Positions 10,326-20,813 of a DNA stretch of 64,000 nt are shown piece after piece. Position 1 is the stretch's first letter, and each line of letters opens with the position of its first letter. This DNA comes from Naegleria lovaniensis (Eukaryota > Heterolobosea > Eutetramitea > Acrasida > Naegleriidae), in assembly GCF_003324165.1 (NCBI RefSeq), contig NW_025407829.1, positions 248,001 through 312,000 of the forward strand, written 5' to 3'. A program made the position numbers and the translations under genes. A model generated the notes under the pieces. The model was not told the DNA's origin. It worked only from the letters and a program-made list of their open reading frames with translations, and ran no database searches.

Positions 10326-11435
10326 CTAACCAATCATACATGATTGGCTACACCTCGAAGGTACACGATTGACTGTATGAATTTGAGACATGGATGTTTG
10401 ACTCGTGGATTTTGGAGAGGAATGTAAGGCTATGGTAGCTTTCAAAGGTCCTGTTGAGAGCTCTCTCTGTTGAGCTTCTCTCAATGCATAGCAAGCTAAT
10501 CATTATGTGATGCATCAAATTGAGTTGTATGTATGAAATTAGCAATTGAATTTTTACAAATCATTTCACATGACAAATTCACATCCCTTACTATGAAAAA
10601 TCCATTGATAACACTTACTCACTGCATTTTCAAATGCTTCCATCACACCAATCTCTTTTTCCACACTCACTTCATAGAATGCATCCAATTCCAATTCTTT
10701 TCGAAGCATTTCTCCTTCATCTTGGCTTACTACTCTCTGGTCTTTCATATCTATTTTGTTTCCTATTAATGTAATGTATGGAGAACATCCATCAGAATTG
10801 TAAAATGTTGTTTTAAAATCTAGTAACCACACTTTTGTGTCTTCAAATGTTTTCCTATTGGTCACATCATACACTAAAAACACCAAGTGAGATCCTCGAT
10901 AATAGGAAGAAGTGACCGTTCGAAATCTCTCATGGCCAGCTCTTTTGAAAAATCGATACATTATGAACATGTGACACTCACAAAACCTACGTATCAAATA
11001 TTGTAATTTTGTAATGTTTGTCTTGAATTACTAAGCTTTTAATTTTCATTTCTACTCCTATGGTTGGTTTTGTTTCTTTTTTTTCACACGTTATTAACAT
11101 CATGAGGCTGCTTTTTCCAACCTAAATCAAACACAATCGGAAATGTATGTTCCATTGTATCATCAGTGAAGAATTTGAATGACAATGATTTTGTAAAATT
11201 ATTTCTAAAATTTGAAATTAATTTCCAACTGCCAAAACATTACCTGTGTATCTCCAATCACAATGGCTGATTTGTTGTTTAATATTTCACATCATGATGA
11301 TGATTGGATCCATGGACACAGTTCGGAACAATGTTGTTGAAAAGACACAAATGAATGAACAAAGTTATACTACCTTCGCAACGAGCGATCGCGATATGGA
11401 TGTCAACACTCACCTTTGAACACCCGTTCGGTCAT
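10326..11435 (-). CDS. Rab-type small GTPase, atypical (DTAGHE, non-CC tail)
   Basis: Five exons: 11435-11414 (22 nt), 11266-11244 (23 nt), 11121-10991, 10941-10619, 10495-10326, giving 222 aa. Phase is kept at every junction and the P-loop is assembled from three exons. Seen: MTERVFKAIVIGDTQVGKSS (G1), TKPTIGVEMKIKSL (switch I, RabF1-like), DTAGHERFRT (G3), YYRGSHLVFLVYDVTN, and NKID (G4). Rabs recruit vesicle-traffic effectors when GTP-bound. Two features are odd. The catalytic Gln of DTAGQE is His, and the G5 region reads SVEKE instead of SAK. The C-terminus is RCSQSCMIG, neither CC nor CxC, with only a poor CaaX-like end. It may be slow in GTP hydrolysis or regulated differently. The Rab subfamily is not resolved. 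Confidence 0.82.
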
Positions 11436-12046
11436 ATTCGCGTTTTTTTAAAATCTTAAAAAATCTTTAGGATCCATGTTGATTCTTGAATCTCTCTCAG
11501 AGATTGTGGTCATCAAGTGAACGTTGGTTACAGAGCTATGAGAGCTCATTCCGAAACAAGAGAGATAGTGAATACGTTGGAAGCAAGAAACACAACGGCC
11601 AAGCTTTAGACCGAAAGAATTGACGCATCACTGATCCACTCAAAGATCAAAGATCCATCTGATTTCAATCACTGATCCACTCAAAGATCAAAGATCCATT
11701 AGCGATTCCAGAAGTTTATCATTATTAAGGACTCTTAATCAACTTGCACATTGACAACCTCTCAAAAACACTTCCAAATTGACACCTGACACCCTACCCA
11801 CATTCTTCCATCCCTCTCCAAATCCAACGAGCAACATGTGACGAATTTCCAAAACCTTCAAAAAAAAGTGTTCAACACTCGCAATCTTTGGATCCTCTTC
11901 CAAGCATCCTCACGCTAGGTCTTTTAACGTCTTTGTATTCACTCTTTGTGGTGTGAACTTTCTCTAACAACGACGACCACAGTTTTGCATTCATTTGCGC
12001 AACAATTTATTTTCCTTCCAACGAATCATTTCTTCTTGGTTTCTGA
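11436..12046. other. Divergent intergenic region with a direct repeat
   Basis: 611 bp between the Rab and lipid-kinase starts with no convincing coding frame. It contains the 32-bp repeat listed separately. The sequence near 11950-12046 is pyrimidine-rich and probably the 5' UTR of the lipid kinase. Confidence 0.45.
11627..11699. repeat. Two direct copies of a 32-bp sequence, 41-bp period
   Basis: Copies at 11627-11658 and 11668-11699 are identical over 32 bases (each begins ATCACTGATCC and ends AAAGATCCAT), with 9 bp between. Each copy itself contains internal GATC-type repeats (GATCCACTC, AAAGATC twice). It lies in the divergent promoter region. It could be a small local duplication or a pair of binding sites, and the sequence alone does not decide. 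Confidence 0.8.
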
Positions 12047-13463
12047 ATGAGTCCAAACCTTTCTGAGAATTCTCCATCCAACTACAAACGTGTGGGTGTG
12101 GTGTATAATCCTTCATCGAGAGGAGGTAAGTCGGAGCGAAGATTTGATTGTAACTTCTTATAATAATAATTGATGTCATCATGATCCTTTTTCGAATTTG
12201 AAAAATCATGATTCATGAATTCGTTCATCACGGTTTTTATTTGGTCCAATCATCGTTTATTATTTTCAATGAATCTCTCATGATGACTTTGGAAAATACT
12301 GTTTTGGACTCTTTCCAAAACATTTTCTCCAAAACATTTTCGCCAACAATTCATCAGGCCAAGCACAAACTCTCTTCAAAGCGGTTGTTCTTCCTCTACT
12401 TGAGCGATTCTTTGGTGATCGGTTAGTGAAATGTATGCCCACTCAATGCCGTGATGATGGTACTCGATGTGCCTTTCAACTCATTGTCGAGGATCATTGC
12501 GATTACATTATCAGTGCAGGAGGCGATGGAAGTACATTCAATGTATTGAATGGATTGGTACGAGGTTGTTTGTATTTGGATCAAGACAACAAGACTCGTC
12601 AGTCCTTGATGATGACGACAAATTCTGGTAGTAGTAGTCATTCACCCCTTCCGGTAGCCTTTGCAGTATTACCCATTGGTTCTGGCAATGATTTACATAA
12701 AACTCTCGGAGTCGATGTGAACGTGAGTGATTTAAAGTTCTTTGAAAAGTACATTCACATGTTGGCAGAGGGAGGTGAAGTGATTCATGCCGATATTGGA
12801 CGAGTGGAATATACCAAGGATCATACGGGAGTGATTGAAGAGACTGTGAATGATGAGCATATTCCAACTCAATACAGAGAAAACAAAGCATGTCAATTAG
12901 ATAGTCATGATAAGGGAGTGAGATTTTACATGAATGAGAGTAGTTTTGGAATTAGTACTTCAATTTTGAATGCAGTGAATAATAGCTCTATTAGCAAAGA
13001 GATTAATTACAATATTCAGACTTTTTGGAAGCAATTGACCTATGTCAATCCATCAGTGAAGGTTGAAGTGGATGGAAAGGTTGTAAAAGATGGTATCAGT
13101 CAGTTGGTCTGTGTTGGCAATGGAAAATGTTTTGGCGGAGGGATGCGTATCAACCCAAATGCATCCATTACCTCTGAAGCATTTGATGTTTGTGTTTTGC
13201 ATAATCTAAGATTATGGAATGTACCATATATTTTCTATCAAATTCAATACGGAACACATGGAAATAATCCGTTGGCTAGTTTGTATGAGCGAGTGAAAAC
13301 AATTAAGGCAAGTAAGAATCCAGAAACAATTGACGACGTGTATTTGGAATGTGATGGAGAGGTTGTTGGCAAGTTACCTGCAACGTACACGATCATGCCT
13401 AGTTGTGTCAAATTTGTTGTACCAAAAAACAGTATTGAGCATTCAAATTTCATGAATAAGTAA
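12047..13463 (+). CDS. Diacylglycerol/sphingosine-type lipid kinase (DAGKc fold)
   Basis: Two exons, 12047-12125 and 12358-13463 (232-nt intron, GTAAGT...TCAG), give 394 aa. The start ATG gives RVGVVYNPSSRGGQ, the opening strand and loop of the DAGK catalytic fold. GGDGS at about residues 81-85 is the nucleotide-binding signature, and LPIGSGNDLHKTLG is the second conserved loop. KCFGGGMRINPNASITSEAFDV marks the C-terminal beta-sandwich subdomain seen in YegS/DgkB-like and sphingosine/ceramide kinases. The family phosphorylates diacylglycerol, sphingoid bases or ceramide with ATP. No C1, PH or TM segment is visible, so the substrate is not resolved. Between the conserved blocks it carries a short acidic insert around residues 165-190. 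Confidence 0.85.
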
Positions 13464-13548
13464 GCGTATGGTGAAGAATCGATATGTAAATATATATAAT
13501 ACACTAAATATTTTGCAAATTGTTGTTGACAAGTGCATTTTCCGCGTT

Positions 13549-15177
13549 TTATTTCAAAAACACTTTGTATTCATTCACTTGCTCTTGATAGAGCTCTTCG
13601 AGTTTTTCTTTACGTTCCTCGTCATCTTCAAAAGCTCCTTCCATGTCATATTCACGATATAATCTCTTCTTAATAAATAATTTGAATTCATTTCGTTCTT
13701 CATTCGTAGTATTTACATTCTCATTCAGAGATTTCAACCAAAGTATTTCAAAGCAAAGCCTCAGTTGTCCATCAGATAATTTTGTTATTGGTTTGGCTCT
13801 CTTTTTAAAGTCTTCAAATGTTTCTCTATCTGTTTCGTCAGCCTTTCTTTTAGCAGCTTTGAACAGAGGTGCACATACCTCCAAGTCCACCTTGGTTCTC
13901 ATTGCTTGGAAATCGTCACCTGGATTTTCAACAGTGACTTCATAGCATTCTCTTGGAGGAAAAGTCTTTTCATCAAAACTCAAAGCATTGTATCCAACTG
14001 CAGCTTTTTGTTCCTTAAATCCCTTAGTAGCATAGGTGTAAATGGCAAGCAAGAGTTTTCTACCATGACCATGTCCTTGGAAAGGAGGAAGAATGAGGAA
14101 TTGACTCACTCGCAGTCTTCTTGTATCAACCAATTGATTACCTTCCTTCTTCATCACAAAGAAAGGGTATATAGAGGAGAATCCAATGGGAATATATTCG
14201 AAATTGTTTGTTTCTGTATTTTTCACCTTCTCATAGCTGTAAGAGTTAAATAACGTTATTGTAATCATGTCACAAATAGTTACCTTAAAAAGAATTCCCA
14301 ATTCTCATCTTGATCATTAATGTACGAGGTTCCATCAATGAAGAACAATGAGAGAAATTGCCATGGCTTGTGAGCGGCTCCAATTTGAGACATTGAAGCT
14401 TTATAAATCTCAAAACATCTTCCTTCTCTATAATAGACATCTATTTGTTCTCCCTTAGGTGTATTAGGCTGTGAAAGTTTTGATTTGAATTCTGTTAAAT
14501 TTTCAGTGTAGGGGAAATAGAGCGGAGGTGCACGATAATCCGAAAAAGGGAACTCCACATCCTTAGCAGTAAGAATACCTTTCACGTCGGTTGCATCATC
14601 ACTGTTTAAAGTTTGAAAATCATCACAAGTTCTCGCTCTCAATTTTTTACACATACCTCTTACTATCGTATTGAATATTTAACCAACAATATAATGAGTT
14701 GGTAAAGAAAATATTGATCCGAATATTCTCGTATCCCTCTGGTATTAAAAATTGAATATTGTTGATGAATAAATGAATATATGACCATCACATACCAATC
14801 TTTTCATTCTCTCCGAACAGTTGATGGGTAAATGTTGGTTGAAAATCAAGAAACCGTTTCGTATTTTCAATATCGTTTACATCAATTTGTTGATTCAGAT
14901 CCAATTCACCTTCATTTCGGACGATACGGAAGTGAATAACATCATTTGCAACCACACACATTTCATCATCATCACTTTCGTTGGATCTTCGTTCATCTTC
15001 CTCTTCGTAATCAACAAGATCCTCGACTCCTTCTTCTTCAACCATGCGGTTTAGTTTGTTAAACTTTTTTGTTTCCGCTGATGTATAATTCAAGCTGCTT
15101 GATGATGATCCAATAGAAGAGCTAATAGAATCAGCAGTATTGGAGAGCTTTTTCTTCTTCTTTTCGGGTTCAGTCAT
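13549..15177 (-). CDS. HAT1: Histone acetyltransferase type B catalytic subunit HAT1
   Basis: Four exons: 15177-14796, 14738-14657, 14601-14284, 14236-13549, with introns of 57, 55 and 47 nt, giving 489 aa. HAT1 acetylates free H4 at K5/K12 (and H2A in some lineages) with RBAP46/48-type partners before chromatin assembly. The N-terminal HAT1 domain shows YENIRINIFF, DDATDVKGIL and AAHKPWQFLSLFFIDGTSYI. The GNAT core shows RLRVSQFLILPPFQGHGHG with the acetyl-CoA-binding QGHGHG, then the family's helical C-terminus. The first about 80 residues are Ser-rich and acidic and not part of the usual domain. The start lies 224 bp from the SET1-type gene on the other strand. It converges with the lipid kinase, with about 85 bp between stops. 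Confidence 0.93.
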
Positions 15178-15401
15178 GGTTGTTGTGGTGATGAAAGCTT
15201 AAATGCTGTTAATTTTTTTTTGCGCTCAATTTCACTGAAAATTCGTTGCTTCAATATTTGATGGCGGGAAGAAAAATGTTGTAAAAAAGAATGTTTCTCT
15301 CATTTCGTTCACACAACAGTTGTTGTCCATTTAAATGATGGTCATCGTTGAACATTTACTCATATTCAGAGAGAACAAAGTATTTTTGCTGTTAACAAAA
15401 A
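15178..15401. promoter_or_regulatory. Shared divergent promoter region of HAT1 and SET1-type genes
   Basis: The two start codons face away from each other across 224 bp, so both promoters must lie here or overlap the genes. The segment holds an A/T-rich tract near the HAT1 start and an ATTTAAATGA stretch at about 15330, but no motif I can assign with certainty. Confidence 0.55.
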
Positions 15402-18400
15402 ATGAGCCGTTTCGATAGTGCAGAAAGTTCACGCCATACCAACGGAATTGGTGATAGTACAAACGATGCAAGTCGAAGACCAAATGGTAAGATTGAAGAT
15501 GCAACTAGTAGTAATAATAACAGAATAACATCAATTTCATCCGCATATTTAAATGATTTTACCAACTCATCTTTCCAAAATCAAGGCTCCGATAACACAT
15601 TTGATGATGGCGATAATAGAAAATTGTCTGATTCAACAGTGGAGAAAGATGATGTAATGAAGGGATCCTCTTCGGTAAACTCTCGGAGCAACTCCAGTGT
15701 TAGTAATAATGGTAGAAGAATTTATGGTACAACAACGACAAGCAACTCAACCACTAATACGGACTCTGTTCATCACTCCAGAAGATTGTATGATGCATCA
15801 TCATCGGGGCAACAAGTTTCCAACGATCGTAGTAGATATAGCAATCCATCATATAATAGGAACCGAGGTAATAACCGATATTACAATGGCGAGAGCCCAA
15901 ATCCGTCATACGTTACTCAAAACAATAGAAATGCTTCATCATCTTATAACAGAGAACGACGATACACCAATACTTCTGCTGGGGTTGGTAGTAATTACTC
16001 AAATAGAGGTCACCGCCGAACGGACTCATACGACCACACCATGTACAATCAATATCATCCCTATCCTCCACATTTTGATGATACCTATGCACCCCATATG
16101 CTGCATCATCACTATCCCGAAAATATGTACAATTATCCCCCTCTTCATCCTGTTGACAGCTCAGGGTATCCAAGTCATCCTTATGCTCATCCCACTGAAA
16201 TCTCAAATTCTTCCTCAACAACTCATTCCGATCCCTATTTGACCTCTCCTAACAAGAGTGACAAGCATTACAACGAAGATTATGCAATGCCCTATCCTTA
16301 CCTACAATATCCTTATCTCTACCCTTATCAATATTTTCCAGGCTATCCGATGGCTCATCCTATGTCATACGACAAAGGAAGAGCTGATTACAATCAACAA
16401 TCATTTAACAGAGAACATTACAAAAATAATAGAAATGAAGAGGAGGGAGAGTCTACAGATGCATTACAAGAAAATGAGAAAACGATAGAAAAAACAAATG
16501 AAAACATTACGACAAATGATTTATCAAAATCCGAGCCCGAAAAAAATAAGATGCAAGACGAAGAGGAACAAATAATAGAGAGTACTGCAGTACCTAGAGA
16601 TCCAAGACTATTTGAATATTATCCAGAAGAAACTGCTACGGTGGAGGATAAAGGTGACGGGAAAAAACCAAAGAAAAAAAATTATATTCAAAACACAAAA
16701 TCAATCAAAAAGTCAGAATATTTTGCAAAAATTCAACTGGCCACAACTCTTGAAATTCCATCCATCTGTCTTGAACAAGGGTTTATTGCGAGTGAAAAGG
16801 AATATCTGCGGAGTTTGACAGTTAACAAACAGCCTAAAATAGCTATTATGGAAATACCTAAAGATTTTAAAGCAGGTCATATTTCTGAAATCATAACAAC
16901 TACAGGCTCCGTAACAGAATTCGATGCATATTTTAATAAGGAAACCAATCAAGTAATTTTTGCCTCCGCAGTATTCAAAGATTTTGACACCTGCAGGCGA
17001 GCAGTTTTAGAGTTGCATGAAGACAAAAGTATTAAATTTAGAATTGAATACGACTTTTATGGAGCGTTGGAAGAAGAAATGGCAATTACAAACCCCAATC
17101 TCATATCAGGAAAGAAAAAAGAGCAAGAAAAGAAAGAACAAGAACTTAAAAAACAAGACAAGCCCAAAACGAAGCCTTATCATCATGAAGAACCCATGAA
17201 TATGATTGATTATTATCACAATCCTTATGCATTTTATCACTTTGCTTATCCTTACTATCCTCAAGGATATCATTTTTCTAGATTTCAACTAAAAGTTTTG
17301 ACAAAGTACGGACGCAGCAAGAAAGAAAAGCTTGCAAGTGTATTTCAAGATTACATGTGCACTGAATTCTATTTTGACGAGTCGGAACGAATGTATATAG
17401 TAGAGTTTAATAACCCTGAAGATCTCTCTTCCGCATACCAAAACTTAAACAACCATGTTGTCATAGGATATGTGATGGAACTTGAACCAGTCTATCCTGA
17501 AAATTACCAACCTCCAGAAACTTCAATGCAAGAGCAACTTCACGACAGAATGAAGCTTAAGATTAAGGAGGCATTATTGAAAAGGTTTAAGAAAAACGTT
17601 TTTGCTCCATTCGCTAAAAAAATATTGGAATCTAAAAAGCAAAAAGACTCAATCGATGTCATGAAAAATATTGTATTGGAGAAAATCAAAAAGAATCTAG
17701 AAGAAAAAGAAAGATTTTTGGAACGATTTGCCATGCAAACCAAGGCAGAAAAAGCTGAACCACAGTCCAGTGAAGATGAGAAATCAGAAAATGACGAGCG
17801 TGACGAGGTCAGTGAAGGATCGGCCAAATATATGAGTGAAGAGGATTTCCAATCTCCTACTTTAGAAGAGCATGAACCTTTTTCCAAAAAACAAGATAGA
17901 ATGGAGCATGACAGCGAGGAAGAATACCAATTTGAGGATGAAATCTCTACCAATGGTCAACCTCAAACAAGTTTACAAGAGGCCACAACAGAAGAGACCA
18001 GTGTAAAGAAGAGGAAACATCAGGATCTTAAGAAGGCAGGTAAAAAGAAAGCTCAACACATTCCATTTAAACCTTCAAGGGAAGAACAAGAGATTGATGA
18101 AAAGTTGAGGGCAATTACAGACGGATGCTCTAAAACCAGAGGATTAACTCTTAAAGAAATCAGAGAAATGAAAGAGATTAAAAAGCCTGTGTCTGAGAGC
18201 GTTGTTAAAGATATGATGAAAAATACGATGAGGAGAATGGAGCTGGAAGCTAAGAAAAATACTAATGAAAGCAGAAGACAGCGTGCCGAGTCAAGAAGAG
18301 CACAGAAAATGGCACAAGACGATACTAAAATCAATCAATTCCAAAATAGAGCAAAGAAGCTAAAGTTCGCTAAATCCCCAATTCACGATTGGGGATTATT

Positions 18401-18776
18401 CGCTTTGGAGACTATTGAAAAAGATGAAATGGTCATTGAGTATGTTGGGGAAGTTATTCGAGAAGCGCTCTCAGACATTAGAGAGAAACGATATGAACAA
18501 ATTGGTATTGGTTCCAGCTATCTGTTTAGATTGGACGATGACTATATCATTGATGCAACCAAGCGTGGTAACTTGGCCAGATTTATTAATCACAGTTGTG
18601 ACCCTAATTGCTGTGCTAAAATTATTGAGAAAGACAAGCAGAAAAAGGTTGTCATTTATGCCACCAAGAAAATTGAAATTGGAGAAGAAATTACCTATGA
18701 CTACAAGTTTCCACTCGAAGAGAATAAGATTCCATGTCACTGTGGATCTGCAAAGTGCAAAAAGTGGTTGAATTAA
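15402..18776 (+). CDS. SET1/COMPASS-type histone H3K4 methyltransferase
   Basis: Single exon, 1124 aa. The N-terminal 400 residues are Asn/Ser/Tyr/His-rich and disordered. Residues about 475-555 ([20 protein letters not shown] followed by [15 protein letters not shown]) form an RRM-like domain, and a second RRM-like block follows at about 625-700 ([19 protein letters not shown]). A charged coiled-coil part leads to the n-SET-like [20 protein letters not shown]. The SET domain at about 985-1105 has [31 protein letters not shown] and EITYDYKF, and the post-SET zinc site is [13 protein letters not shown] at the very end. RRM plus n-SET, SET and post-SET in this order is the SET1 layout. It is the catalytic subunit of a COMPASS-like complex by family knowledge. 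Confidence 0.9.
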   Translation: MSRFDSAESSRHTNGIGDSTNDASRRPNGKIEDATSSNNNRITSISSAYLNDFTNSSFQNQGSDNTFDDGDNRKLSDSTVEKDDVMKGSSSVNSRSNSSVSNNGRRIYGTTTTSNSTTNTDSVHHSRRLYDASSSGQQVSNDRSRYSNPSYNRNRGNNRYYNGESPNPSYVTQNNRNASSSYNRERRYTNTSAGVGSNYSNRGHRRTDSYDHTMYNQYHPYPPHFDDTYAPHMLHHHYPENMYNYPPLHPVDSSGYPSHPYAHPTEISNSSSTTHSDPYLTSPNKSDKHYNEDYAMPYPYLQYPYLYPYQYFPGYPMAHPMSYDKGRADYNQQSFNREHYKNNRNEEEGESTDALQENEKTIEKTNENITTNDLSKSEPEKNKMQDEEEQIIESTAVPRDPRLFEYYPEETATVEDKGDGKKPKKKNYIQNTKSIKKSEYFAKIQLATTLEIPSICLEQGFIASEKEYLRSLTVNKQPKIAIMEIPKDFKAGHISEIITTTGSVTEFDAYFNKETNQVIFASAVFKDFDTCRRAVLELHEDKSIKFRIEYDFYGALEEEMAITNPNLISGKKKEQEKKEQELKKQDKPKTKPYHHEEPMNMIDYYHNPYAFYHFAYPYYPQGYHFSRFQLKVLTKYGRSKKEKLASVFQDYMCTEFYFDESERMYIVEFNNPEDLSSAYQNLNNHVVIGYVMELEPVYPENYQPPETSMQEQLHDRMKLKIKEALLKRFKKNVFAPFAKKILESKKQKDSIDVMKNIVLEKIKKNLEEKERFLERFAMQTKAEKAEPQSSEDEKSENDERDEVSEGSAKYMSEEDFQSPTLEEHEPFSKKQDRMEHDSEEEYQFEDEISTNGQPQTSLQEATTEETSVKKRKHQDLKKAGKKKAQHIPFKPSREEQEIDEKLRAITDGCSKTRGLTLKEIREMKEIKKPVSESVVKDMMKNTMRRMELEAKKNTNESRRQRAESRRAQKMAQDDTKINQFQNRAKKLKFAKSPIHDWGLFALETIEKDEMVIEYVGEVIREALSDIREKRYEQIGIGSSYLFRLDDDYIIDATKRGNLARFINHSCDPNCCAKIIEKDKQKKVVIYATKKIEIGEEITYDYKFPLEENKIPCHCGSAKCKKWLN

Positions 18777-19158
18777 ATTATTCCCAAAGTTCAATAACGA
18801 TCTTTTGACAAAATGGTCTTTTGTCTTGTCACTCCCAAAACACTCAAGCCTTTCCTTTTGAGACTTCTAATGTCTGACAAGAGATTCAAACAACAGAAAA
18901 AAACTGCTCTGGGAGTAGTGGTACCGCACCATCATCAACACACGTCATCAGTGTCTAACTTTCCTTCAACACATTATCTGCGTCCCTAATTGAATTGATA
19001 ACCTCAATAATTACAAACATCAACATTATTTGATTGTTGGATTTTAAAACCCTACTGTACGCGTGGAGAGTTGTATTGAAATAGCGTCATCTCTAATTTT
19101 TCTGTATTCATATAGTAATCATCATAGAGGAATTATTAAAGAAACACCTACAATCATC
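18777..19158. other. Intergenic, no gene seen
   Basis: 382 bp between the SET1-type stop and the RCC1-repeat start. It should contain the 3' UTR of one and promoter of the other. No RNA gene or coding frame is supported. Confidence 0.4.
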
Positions 19159-20654
19159 ATGTTTTATGCATCCGGAGCAAACGAGCATGGTATGTATTTG
19201 TTCCTTCAACAAGATATTTTCAAATCAAGCCTTTTCTCTTTCGGTTTGATGCTTTCAAATTTCGGGTATCCATATTGATGAAATTCATTAATTACAATAT
19301 TGTCCATCATGATGAATTTGATCACGACAACACATTCATCCATGTCCTATTTTCAAATAATAACAAACGTTAGGTCAATTGGGTAATAGTACCTACACTA
19401 ACCTTCAAACTCTAACACCAATTAATATCTCTGCACATCACTATAGACAAAAGACATATCGCCAGCTGGGTCCTGTATGTTTGTCTGATTTCGCTAATTT
19501 AGATGAGAGAAATTTGGTTGGCTTGTGCAAAATTAAACAGATTGCTTGCGGAAAACGACACACTCTGATTTTGACGGGTAAGTGGTTGAAAATTTTGAAA
19601 ATAACAACTGCAACAACAATGATTCAACTATTGTCTTGCAGAGGAAAACGATTTGTATGCGTGCGGAGACAACTCTAATTCTCAGCTTGCTGTGTATGAA
19701 ACAATTTCAAATAATACAGTGGAATGGATTGATTTTGAACCGGCACGAACCCATAGAATTACCTCAATAGCATGTAGCTCAAATTCATCATTCGTATTTC
19801 TGGATAATGGAGAAATCTACAAAACCAGCCCAAACAAGCTGAGTAACCTCTCTCACAAAACTTCATTTTACAAATTAAGTTTGGAGACAAAGAGTCCTGT
19901 CAAGGGTTTCTTTAGCTCTCCGACCACAAGTCGATTTCATATCCTAACAAATGATAATTCTGTTTTTGTTGGAGGAGAGGATGAAACGGGATACTGGGCT
20001 GTAAGACAAGATCAACCCTTAAAACCAACTCCATTCCCAGCCATTACTAACCCCATCAAAATAATTGCAAGCGGAGGTTTTCATACTGTAATCATAACAG
20101 AAAAGAACGAGTATTTCAGTATGGGGAAAAATTACTTTTATCAGAGAGGTGACATGGATGACCGAATTTCTCTTCGTCAAGGTGTTGAGCTACCATTCAG
20201 CAACAAATCGATTACCCAGGTGTGTTGTGGCCATTTTCACACGTTGGTTTTATGTGCAGATGGAAGTTTATATGCTTGTGGAAAAAACTCTCACGGACAG
20301 CTCGGAATTGGTACTTTGAAAGAGAAGAATTTGTTCATGAAAGTACCTATCAATACCTATATTCATAGCATGCATTGTGGAACTGATCATACAATTCTTT
20401 TAACAACAGATAAACGAGTCATGAGATGTGGTAAGAATGACAGAGGGCAAAGTTTTCTTGATTACGGAAAATGTAACACAGTTTTTGAAACGCTTAAGGT
20501 GAAAGAATTTGCTCATGTTGCTTGCGGCGCTCACTTTACGATTTGCTATGGAGATATGACCTATGTCATTAACCGTTTACCCAAAATTGCTTCTTTTTTA
20601 TCTAGGAAAGACTTTTCTGATATCAACTTTGCTTTGAGTCATGACGAAGATTAA
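19159..20654 (+). CDS. RCC1-repeat beta-propeller protein
   Basis: Three exons, 19159-19189 (31 nt), 19374-19577 and 19642-20654, give 415 aa. RCC1 repeats are clear: FYASGANEHGQLGN at the start, IKQIACGKRHTLILT, LYACGDNSNSQLA, IIASGGFHTVIITE, VCCGHFHTLVLCADGSLYAC with GKNSHGQLGIG, and HVACGAHFTICYG. The tiny first exon encodes exactly the first strand of blade one, so the start is well placed. RCC1-like propellers serve as guanine-exchange factors or as protein-interaction scaffolds. No added BTB, FYVE, HECT or kinase domain is present, and the C-terminus is a short helical tail, so a specific role cannot be assigned. Confidence 0.88.
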
Positions 20655-20813
20655 AATTGATATTCTTCAGAGCTCCTTGTTCATTTTGCAGCTGAAACTC
20701 AGCAACGGGTCCCGTTTCATTTCTTAGTTCCTAGTGATTGTTATGTTGTGTTTTATTGATCAGTTTGTTCTCGAATGGCAAGAAAGAGTCCCTAGGTGGC
20801 TTGCCAAACCTTC

